From: an uncultured beta proteobacterium
GTDB lineage: Bacteria; Pseudomonadota; Gammaproteobacteria; Burkholderiales; Burkholderiaceae_C
Reading direction: 5' to 3'
DNA length: 5,424 nt
NCBI GenBank assembly: GCA_903927495.1
Contig: CAIYNH010000004.1
Coordinates: 1 to 5,424 of the forward strand
In this document: positions 1-5,424 of the stretch, piece after piece
Layout: every line of letters begins with the position of its first letter
Numbering within the stretch: position 1 is the first letter of the stretch
Made by a program: the position numbers and the translations under genes
The notes under the pieces: model-generated
What the model was told of the DNA's origin: nothing
The model's input: only the letters and a program-made list of their open reading frames with translations
The model's database searches: none

Positions 1-780
1 ATAGACCCATGCAGCGGACGAATCAACTAGCGACAGAACCAGTCCAGAAGTGCCAGCAGAAACTTTCAGTGGGGCCCCCATCAGCAAATTGAGGGCAGGC
101 ACATTGGCCCAGCCTGCACCAATGCCAAACATTCCCGCCATTACTCCAATGGCGAGGAAGAGCACCAGACCAAGTGGTGTATGGTGAACCTGCCAGTTAA
201 TGGCTTGGCCCGAAGCTCCGTCAATAAACACACCGTGAATTTTCAGGGCAGACGACAATCGGTCTGGCTGTGCTACGTGGGGAAACTCTGATTTTTTGGA
301 GACAAACATCAGCGTCACGATTCCCAGCACGATCAGTCCCAAGGCGGTCTGAATCACCGAGGCTGGCAGTGCCAAGCCCAGCAAGGCACCAACAATTGAA
401 CTCATACTGGCAAGCAATGCCAGTGGCAATGCCAATCGTAAACTGGACAAACCACCCCGCAGCAGCATGGGGCCTGCGGCCAGTGCACTGGCCAGTGCCA
501 CCAATAAGCCGGCACCGCGTACAAAGTCAAGGTGAAACGGGAAAAAACCACCAATGATGGGAACAAACAGGGTGCCCCCACCGATGCCTGCTGGCACCGC
601 CACGATGCCGATCAAAAAACAAGTCACAAACAAGGCCAGCGGCCAAAACCACCAGGGCATGGTGCTGGTGGGTACTACGCTGTCGGCAGCCAAGGCCGGT
701 AGAGTAAATAACAGGGTGGTGATCAATACCAAACCTAAGCGAAACAAAGTAGGCGGAGCTGGCAAATGCAGAAGTTGCAT
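1..780 (-). CDS. TauE/SafE-family sulfite/anion exporter, N-terminal part (runs off left edge)
   Basis: Partial gene: 260 codons are open from ATG 780 to base 1 with no stop, so the C-terminus lies outside the window. The product is strongly hydrophobic and shows the duplicated TauE/SafE pattern: GIVAVPAGIGGGTLFVPII (58-76) in the first half and GMFGIGAGWANVPALNLLMG (216-235) in the second, followed by APLKVSAGTS. The halves are joined by a polar loop at about 161-203. The first 31 residues resemble a signal peptide, with an Arg, a hydrophobic run and an Ala-Leu-Ala site before Ala-Asp; ATG at residue 41 is an alternative start. Family members export sulfite, sulfoacetate or other sulfur anions, or move other small anions. 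Placement 10 nt after the sulfite dehydrogenase anchor gene makes sulfite the likely substrate, but this is inference. No ribosome site precedes the start, which suggests coupling to soeC. Confidence 0.82.
   Translation of the reverse strand, partial: MQLLHLPAPPTLFRLGLVLITTLLFTLPALAADSVVPTSTMPWWFWPLALFVTCFLIGIVAVPAGIGGGTLFVPIIGGFFPFHLDFVRGAGLLVALASALAAGPMLLRGGLSSLRLALPLALLASMSSIVGALLGLALPASVIQTALGLIVLGIVTLMFVSKKSEFPHVAQPDRLSSALKIHGVFIDGASGQAINWQVHHTPLGLVLFLAIGVMAGMFGIGAGWANVPALNLLMGAPLKVSAGTSGLVLSLVDSSAAWVY
478..498. repeat. Overlapping short palindromes within the permease gene
   Basis: Bases 478-493 (ggccagtgcactggcc) are a perfect 16-bp palindrome, and 485-498 form an overlapping 14-bp palindrome. 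On the coding strand they encode the Ala-Leu-Ala-Ser-Ala-Leu-Ala helix stretch, where GCACTGGCC occurs twice three bases apart. Codon repetition explains them well enough; no regulatory role is claimed. Confidence 0.4.
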
Positions 781-790
781 ACAGGGGTGC

Positions 791-1726
791 TCAGGAAATG
801 GTTTGATAGTACAAATTTTGCGGATGGTTGGCTTGGGCAAAAAAGAACCAGCGCTCAGCCAACAAGCCGACGTATTGGACGAAAAATGCCATGAACAGCG
901 TTAGCGTCGATGTTGCGTTTAAACCCAACCACAGCAACAGCACCGGCAGTGGAAAAACGCTTATCAAAAAAATCCACTTGACCGACCGTCGCATCTCTGC
1001 ACTGTGACCGTGAAAAAACTCACGCGTGTTGAATGAGCCCCCCATGAACCCTTGTGCCTTTTGAACGATGCGCGGGTGCTTGATACCAATGGCACTTTGC
1101 AGCGTTGACTTGGGCTTGAGGTGGGCATTACGCACCAGTGATGCCGCTCGCGTAACCCACCCCAGCAAAGTCACCCCAGCCGCTGCCAGCGCGTAGGGCG
1201 TAACCAGCGTGGACATTCCCAGTATGGATGCCAGCACTGTGGCAAGGGTGAAACCTGAGGCACAACCCAGCAGCAGGTAGTTCACCAGAGTCAACGGGCT
1301 GGCCCACTCCTGTAGAAAACGCACTGAAGCATAAACCATTGCCGTGCTTATGAACAAAGCAAAGCACGCTATCACAGTAATAGCACCTATAAGCAAAGTG
1401 CTACCTAGACTGAGGTAATGCGCGCAGGCATAGACCAATAACCCCGCCATGAACACCGGCAGAAAAATCACTTCTCGCGAAAGCCATGAGGTACGCCACA
1501 TGGCGGCCGAGCGCCAGGCGCGTTCGGGGTGACCCAAATGGAAGAACGAAGCCAGCAGCCCTAAGCCGCTAAGAATGAGAGAGACCGTAGTTGCAGCAAT
1601 CAGGAACCGCTGGCTGTCCGGGGCTGCTAGTGGGCCTGTCAGCTCGGTTGCGAAGATTGCCAAAAACAGCCCTTGAGCCGCACCACACAGGGTGGTTAGA
1701 AATATGACAGAAAAAGCAGGTTGCAT
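791..1726 (-). CDS. soeC: Sulfite dehydrogenase membrane anchor SoeC (DmsC/NrfD-like)
   Basis: Integral membrane subunit of 311 aa, predicted to hold SoeAB on the inner membrane and pass electrons to quinone. The sequence shows about eight hydrophobic segments, near residues 5-29, 40-62, 85-104, 110-134, 146-169, 174-192, 250-270 and 274-292, as in DmsC anchors. DmsC-family hallmarks are the N-terminus MQPAFSVIFLTTLCGAAQG, the loop FHLGHPERAWRSAAMW followed by SWLSRE (62-84), and the C-terminal ERWFFFAQANHPQNLYY (291-307). A polar stretch at about 195-248 lies between segments 6 and 7. No haem-binding motif is evident. The ATG is the natural start because the family N-terminus begins there. 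It lies 18 nt after the soeB stop and in the same frame, without a Shine-Dalgarno sequence, so reinitiation after soeB is likely. Family assignment is strong; the role in sulfite oxidation follows from the neighbours. Confidence 0.85.
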   Translation of the reverse strand: MQPAFSVIFLTTLCGAAQGLFLAIFATELTGPLAAPDSQRFLIAATTVSLILSGLGLLASFFHLGHPERAWRSAAMWRTSWLSREVIFLPVFMAGLLVYACAHYLSLGSTLLIGAITVIACFALFISTAMVYASVRFLQEWASPLTLVNYLLLGCASGFTLATVLASILGMSTLVTPYALAAAGVTLLGWVTRAASLVRNAHLKPKSTLQSAIGIKHPRIVQKAQGFMGGSFNTREFFHGHSAEMRRSVKWIFLISVFPLPVLLLWLGLNATSTLTLFMAFFVQYVGLLAERWFFFAQANHPQNLYYQTIS

Positions 1727-1744
1727 AGTGTGTATGTCTGAGTA
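1727..1744 (-). other. soeB-soeC spacer without a ribosome site
   Basis: The 18-nt spacer reads TACTCAGACATACACACT on the coding strand. It has no purine-rich Shine-Dalgarno core and no inverted repeat. It is a whole number of codons, so soeC lies in the frame of soeB behind a single TGA. Confidence 0.75.
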
Positions 1745-2473
1745 TCAGGTGGCAAAGTCTTCGCGTCCCAGGTCACGCTGGTTGAGTTCGAGCTTTTTGC
1801 CGTCGATCTTGAGCGGGTTGTCCACGCGTACAAGGTCTTCGGGATGAATTCGTATTTCGGTTTTGCGGCGTGGCAGGTAATGATTGGCCGGGCGTGTGCC
1901 CCACTCGGGCATAAGCTGGTAGCCACCGCGCTCTGCAATGGCTTGTGACACCTCAGACTCGGGGTCATGAATGTCGCCGAACAACCGGGCGTTGGACGGA
2001 CAGGCGATCACACACGAGGGTTTGCGTTGAGGCTCAGGAATCGTGACATCGGAAATTCGGTCAACACACAAGGTGCACTTGGTCATGACCTTGCGATTTT
2101 CATCGAACTCACGCGCACCGTAGGGGCAAGACCAACTACAGTATTTGCAGCCGATGCACTTGTCGTAGTCCACCAGCACAATGCCGTCCTCGGCACGTTT
2201 GTAGCTGGCACCCGTGGGGCACACCGGCACACAGGGCGGGTCTTCACAGTGCAGGCACGACTTGGGAAAGTGGACCGTTTGTGTATTGGGGAACTCACCT
2301 ACTTCAAAGGTTTGCACCCGGTTGAAAAAAGTGCCGTTCGGCTCGGCCGCATAGGGATTCAGGTCAACCAGCGCACCAGCGCTGCCCGAGGTATTCCACT
2401 GTTTGCAACTGGTCACACAGGCATGACAGCCGACACACACGTTAAGATCGATGACAAGTGCGAGTTGTGTCAT
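1745..2473 (-). CDS. soeB: Sulfite dehydrogenase iron-sulfur electron-transfer subunit SoeB
   Basis: Ferredoxin-like subunit of 242 aa that should carry electrons from the SoeA active site to the membrane anchor. Sixteen cysteines form four groups suited to four [4Fe-4S] clusters: C13/C16/C19/C23, C73/C76/C81/C85, C106/C109/C112/C116 and C133/C136/C154/C158. This is the DmsB/PsrB/NrfC-like arrangement, and no ligand is missing. The charged tail after about residue 200 (RRKTEIRIHPEDL) has no cysteine. There is no signal peptide, in keeping with a cytoplasmic complex. The ATG overlaps the soeA stop as ATGA, and a purine-rich GGGAGAG lies 5 nt upstream of the ATG, so translation is probably coupled to soeA. 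The gene ends 18 nt before soeC in the same reading frame. The family is certain; the assignment to SoeB rather than DmsB or PsrB rests on the operon. Confidence 0.87.
   Translation of the reverse strand: MTQLALVIDLNVCVGCHACVTSCKQWNTSGSAGALVDLNPYAAEPNGTFFNRVQTFEVGEFPNTQTVHFPKSCLHCEDPPCVPVCPTGASYKRAEDGIVLVDYDKCIGCKYCSWSCPYGAREFDENRKVMTKCTLCVDRISDVTIPEPQRKPSCVIACPSNARLFGDIHDPESEVSQAIAERGGYQLMPEWGTRPANHYLPRRKTEIRIHPEDLVRVDNPLKIDGKKLELNQRDLGREDFAT
2470..2473 (-). other. ATGA stop/start overlap of soeA and soeB
   Basis: On the minus strand the soeB ATG (2473-2471) and the soeA TGA (2472-2470) share bases. This four-base overlap is typical of translationally coupled subunits made in matched amounts, here the catalytic and electron-transfer subunits of one complex. 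Confidence 0.9.
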
Positions 2474-5391
2474 TTCAACTCTCCCTTTCCAGCGAAATAA
2501 GCCTGCCTACGGGGGGGCGTTTGTTGCATACCGGGCAAGGGTGTCATGGCTTTGAACTGGGGAGAAGTAGCTTCTGGCTCGCCTTGCTGCGCTTTGTAGA
2601 TACGCACTTTCACGTCATACCAGGCGGCTTGACCGGTGATGGGATCGGAGTTGGAAATGGCAGCCCCGGCAGATGATGGCGGCAGCACCTCAGAGATCAG
2701 ATGGTTGAGCAAAAAGCCGAGTTGTGATTCGTTGGCATCGGTGGACAGATTCCAGGCACCGGCTGATTTTCCAATAGCGTTCCAGGTCCAGACCGTGCCA
2801 GGCTCCACCGCTTCCGAGTAGCGGCACATGCAGCGCACCTTGCCCCATTGGGACTCCACCCACATCCAGCCACCATCGGCAATGCCTTGTGCTTGGGCAG
2901 TCTTGGTGTTGACCATCAGGTAGTTGTGCGAGTGAATCTGGCGAAGCCAAGCGTTTTGCGAGTCCCAAGAGTGGTACATCGCCATGGGTCGCTGAGTGAT
3001 TGCGTTAAGCGGGTATTTGGCGGTGTCCGATGCCTGCTCTTCGAGCGGCACATAGTGAAAAGGGAGTGGATCAAAGTAAGTCTCGACTCGTTTTCGCAGG
3101 TGATCTGGCGGCTGTTTGCCGACACGTTTCCCCTGCGCTGCACGGCGAAAACCTTGTAGAAATTCGGAATATATATGGATGACGATGGGGTCTTTGTCGC
3201 GTCGAATGCCGACGCTTTGCGCCCAGTCCATATAGCCCTGGTTCCAGTTGCGCATGTACTGGTGTTCAACCGGCATCTCAAAGTGGAAGTTGCAATTGTT
3301 TTTGGCGTACATCTCCCACTGATTGGGGTTGGGTTCGCCACGCATCGACTTTTCACCGCTTTTGCCACGCCAGCCCGCCAAAAAGCCAATGCCCGAACCG
3401 GGTGCGGTTTCGTAATTGACGATGAAGTCGGTGTAACCCTTGTATTTGCGCGTGCCATCAGCCTGCGTGAAAGCGGGCAATTTAAGTCGACCTGCCAACT
3501 CGACCAAGACTTCCTGAAAAGGTTTGCATTGTCCTTTGGGTGTAACCACTGGCACACGGACCGCGTCCACCGGGCCGTCAAATTCAGAAATGGGCCGATC
3601 CAGCATCGACATGGTATCGTTACGCTCAAGGTAGGTGGTATCGGGCAATATCAAATCGGCAAAGGCTGTCATTTCCGACTGGAAGGCATCGCAGACAACC
3701 AAGAAAGGTATCTTGTAATCTCCCGCCTGCTCACCCTCAGTGTGCTTGTCATTGAGCATTTTGCGCACGTCAGAGGTGTTCATGGTCGAATTCCACGCCA
3801 TGTTGGCCATGAAGATCAGCAAGGTGTCAATACGGTAAGGGTCGCCGCGCCAGGCGTTGGTGATGACGTTGTGCATCAGGCCGTGCGCTGAGAGCGGGTG
3901 CTCCCACGAGAAAGCCTTATCGATACGTACTGGCTGACCTTGCTCATCAACAAATAGATCATCGGGACTCTCAGGCCAGCCCAGCGGTGCACCACCCAAC
4001 GGGGTGTTTGGCTTGACATCTTGTGGGCCTTTGGGTGGCCGGGCGTTGGGCGGCACCGCACGAGGATACGGCGCTTTGTGCCTGAAACCACCCGGCCGGT
4101 CGATTGTGCCCAGCAGTGACATCAGGATGGAGAGCGAGCGGATGGTTTGGAAACCATTCGAATGCGCAGCCAGACCACGCATGGCATGGAAAGATACCGG
4201 GTTGCCGGTAACGGAACTATGGCGCTTACCCCAACTGTCAGTCCAGGCAATAGGCAATTCAATTTTTTGATCACGCGCAGTGATGCCCATCTCATGCGCC
4301 AGGCGCCGAATGGTGGCGGCCGGTATGCCGGTAACAACTTCAGCCCAATCTGGGGTGTAGGCCTTGACACGCTCCTCGAGCAGTTGAAAAGCGGGCACGG
4401 CAGCAGTGCCGTCGGGTAATTTAAAGCGCCCCAAGAGGGCCGGATCAGCCCCCTCAGCATGGTCAGTCACGCTTTGGTTGGTATGACGATCCCACCATTT
4501 GAAATTGGCTGGACGTAGTGGGTTGGAAATGTGGGCATCGGCTTCGCGCAGGAACATACCGAATTCGTCACTGGCACCGTCCTGATTGACCAATTGACCG
4601 GCATTGGTGTAGCGTGCCAGAAACTCGCGATCGTATAGACCCAGTTTGATAAGCTCGTGAATTAGCGCCAGCAGCAATGCACCGTCGGTGCCGGGTTTGA
4701 TGGGCACCCATTCGTCGGCAATGGCCGAATAGCCGGTGCGCACAGGATTGATCGATATAAAGCGCCCACCATTACGTTTGAACTTGGAGAGTTCGCGCTT
4801 CATGGGGTTTGAGTGGTGGTCTTCAGCCGTGCCGATCATCACAAACAGCTTGGAGCGCTCAAGATCGGGGCCGCCAAACTCCCAAAATGAGCCGCCGATG
4901 GTGTAAATCATGCCTGCAGCCATGTTGACCGAGCAAAAACCTCCGTGAGCCGCGTAATTTGGGGTGCCAAACTGGCGGGCGAACAATCCCGTGAGAGCCT
5001 GCATCTGATCACGACCGGTAAACAGGGCAAATTTCTTGGGATCGGTGGCGCGCAGGTGGCCCAGGCGATCAGTCAACATGGAGAACGCGGTTTCCCATTC
5101 GATTTCTTCAAACTGGGAATCTCCACGCTCAGCATCCTTTTTTCGCAGCAGTGGCTTGGTCAGGCGAGCAGGCGAGTACTGCTTCATGATGCCCGAGGAT
5201 CCCTTGGCGCAGATAACTCCCTGGTTCAACGGGTGATCGGGGTTGCCCTCGATGTACCGAACCTCACCATTGCGCAAATGCACCCGGATACCGCAGCGGC
5301 AGGCGCACATGTAGCAGGTGGTATTTTTGGTCTCGGTGATGGCATCTGCCATCGGCGGACGGGTTGGATCATGGATCGGTGTGGCAGACAT
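2470..5391 (-). CDS. soeA: Sulfite dehydrogenase (quinone) molybdopterin catalytic subunit SoeA
   Basis: Catalytic subunit of the DMSO-reductase family, predicted to oxidise cytoplasmic sulfite to sulfate at a Mo-bis-MGD centre. Numbering here counts from an in-frame TTG at 5421. An N-terminal [4Fe-4S] motif is formed by C36, C39, C43 and C71, with an extra C41 (CYMCACRC) and the family's Lys after the last Cys (CAKG). C163 in HGGFCSVNMAAG sits where the protein Mo ligand is expected. INPVRTGYSAIADEW (224-238) and the stretch that follows are MGD-binding, and residues about 800-940 form the C-terminal dinucleotide-binding domain. No twin-arginine signal is visible, which suggests a cytoplasmic enzyme. 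I chose ATG 5391 (973 aa); ATG 5352, TTG 5421 or a start beyond the edge are also possible, and none has a clear ribosome site. The stop overlaps the soeB start. PsrA/PhsA-type polysulfide or thiosulfate reductase is the main alternative; the DmsC-type anchor, missing Tat signal and exporter neighbour favour SoeA. Confidence 0.85.
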   Translation of the reverse strand: MSATPIHDPTRPPMADAITETKNTTCYMCACRCGIRVHLRNGEVRYIEGNPDHPLNQGVICAKGSSGIMKQYSPARLTKPLLRKKDAERGDSQFEEIEWETAFSMLTDRLGHLRATDPKKFALFTGRDQMQALTGLFARQFGTPNYAAHGGFCSVNMAAGMIYTIGGSFWEFGGPDLERSKLFVMIGTAEDHHSNPMKRELSKFKRNGGRFISINPVRTGYSAIADEWVPIKPGTDGALLLALIHELIKLGLYDREFLARYTNAGQLVNQDGASDEFGMFLREADAHISNPLRPANFKWWDRHTNQSVTDHAEGADPALLGRFKLPDGTAAVPAFQLLEERVKAYTPDWAEVVTGIPAATIRRLAHEMGITARDQKIELPIAWTDSWGKRHSSVTGNPVSFHAMRGLAAHSNGFQTIRSLSILMSLLGTIDRPGGFRHKAPYPRAVPPNARPPKGPQDVKPNTPLGGAPLGWPESPDDLFVDEQGQPVRIDKAFSWEHPLSAHGLMHNVITNAWRGDPYRIDTLLIFMANMAWNSTMNTSDVRKMLNDKHTEGEQAGDYKIPFLVVCDAFQSEMTAFADLILPDTTYLERNDTMSMLDRPISEFDGPVDAVRVPVVTPKGQCKPFQEVLVELAGRLKLPAFTQADGTRKYKGYTDFIVNYETAPGSGIGFLAGWRGKSGEKSMRGEPNPNQWEMYAKNNCNFHFEMPVEHQYMRNWNQGYMDWAQSVGIRRDKDPIVIHIYSEFLQGFRRAAQGKRVGKQPPDHLRKRVETYFDPLPFHYVPLEEQASDTAKYPLNAITQRPMAMYHSWDSQNAWLRQIHSHNYLMVNTKTAQAQGIADGGWMWVESQWGKVRCMCRYSEAVEPGTVWTWNAIGKSAGAWNLSTDANESQLGFLLNHLISEVLPPSSAGAAISNSDPITGQAAWYDVKVRIYKAQQGEPEATSPQFKAMTPLPGMQQTPPRRQAYFAGKGELK
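2479..2485 (-). promoter_or_regulatory. Ribosome binding site of soeB inside the soeA 3' end
   Basis: Read on the minus strand, GGGAGAG lies 5 nt before the soeB ATG (its GGAG core 7 nt before), within the last codons of soeA. It is the only strong Shine-Dalgarno-like match at a start in this window, and together with the ATGA overlap it supports the soeB start at 2473. Confidence 0.7.
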
Positions 5392-5424
5392 GCGGCAAGT
5401 ATATTTTTTGGGGTCAATCAACAG
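5392..5424 (-). other. Right-edge segment upstream of soeA, open in frame
   Basis: These 33 bases continue the soeA frame without a stop, and hold a possible TTG start at 5421. They could be the true N-terminus or the 5' leader. On the coding strand a TATACT hexamer resembling a -10 box lies at 5398-5403, immediately before ATG 5391, but no -35 box at normal spacing can be seen inside the window. No Shine-Dalgarno sequence is visible before 5391 or 5352, so the segment does not settle the start. Confidence 0.35.

Noticed and set aside
270..904. Two plus-strand frames (270-557 and 554-904) at the left end
   Set aside because: Both are antisense to the TauE/SafE gene and the end of soeC. The minus-strand reading gives a coherent membrane protein with the GIGGG and GIGAGW motifs.
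1967..2500. A 177-codon open frame on the plus strand opposite soeB
   Set aside because: Antisense to the cysteine-motif gene soeB with no domain of its own; its openness follows from the codon use of the real gene.
2916..3629. A 237-codon minus-strand frame overlapping soeA in another frame
   Set aside because: It is a frame-shifted shadow of soeA rich in Arg, Ser and Thr, without any domain, while the soeA frame is intact through the whole stretch.
3175..3891. A 238-codon open frame on the plus strand opposite soeA
   Set aside because: It lies wholly antisense to well-conserved soeA codons, the translation shows no recognisable domain, and no ribosome site supports it. Antisense frames stay open easily in this codon usage.
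2470..5391. Exported DMSO reductase (DmsA) as the identity of the large subunit
   Set aside because: No twin-arginine signal and a Cys rather than Ser at the Mo-ligand position; only the anchor subunit is DmsC-like.
5398..5424. A full sigma70-type promoter before soeA (TTGACC plus TATACT)
   Set aside because: On the coding strand TTGACC and TATACT are only 8 bases apart, far too close for a -35/-10 pair. Only the lone -10-like hexamer is kept as a weak possibility.

Overview
The window holds one minus-strand gene cluster with almost no non-coding DNA. In transcription order (right to left) it encodes a large molybdopterin oxidoreductase (stop at 2470, start near 5391), a four-cluster iron-sulfur subunit (2473-1745), a DmsC-like membrane anchor (1726-791), and the N-terminal 260 codons of a TauE/SafE-family permease (780-1, continuing past the left edge). 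I read the first three as the cytoplasmic, membrane-attached sulfite dehydrogenase SoeABC. It oxidises sulfite to sulfate and passes electrons to the quinone pool. The fourth gene is a probable exporter of sulfite or a related sulfur anion.

The genes are tightly packed. soeA and soeB share an ATGA overlap, and soeB has a good ribosome binding site inside the end of soeA. soeB and soeC are 18 nt apart and in the same reading frame. soeC and the permease gene are 10 nt apart. The last two starts lack a recognisable Shine-Dalgarno sequence, so their translation is probably coupled to the gene upstream. I found no internal promoter or terminator, so a polycistronic message starting right of the window and running past its left edge is the simplest reading.

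The proposed working model is inference from family knowledge. SoeA carries the Mo-bis-MGD active site and one N-terminal [4Fe-4S] cluster. SoeB relays electrons through four [4Fe-4S] clusters. SoeC anchors the complex on the cytoplasmic face of the inner membrane and delivers electrons to quinone. SoeA shows no twin-arginine signal, which fits a cytoplasmic orientation and separates it from exported DmsA/PsrA/PhsA-type enzymes. The permease would relieve sulfite stress by export when oxidation cannot keep up, for example during oxidation of reduced sulfur or breakdown of organosulfonates.

Moderate GC content, the type of Soe operon and protein style suggest a proteobacterium, most likely a betaproteobacterium of the Burkholderiales. 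No taxonomic marker is present, so this is tentative. There is no RNA gene, mobile element, CRISPR array or intergenic region above 20 nt apart from the right-edge tail. The content is a recognisable system; I do not see evidence for an undescribed one.
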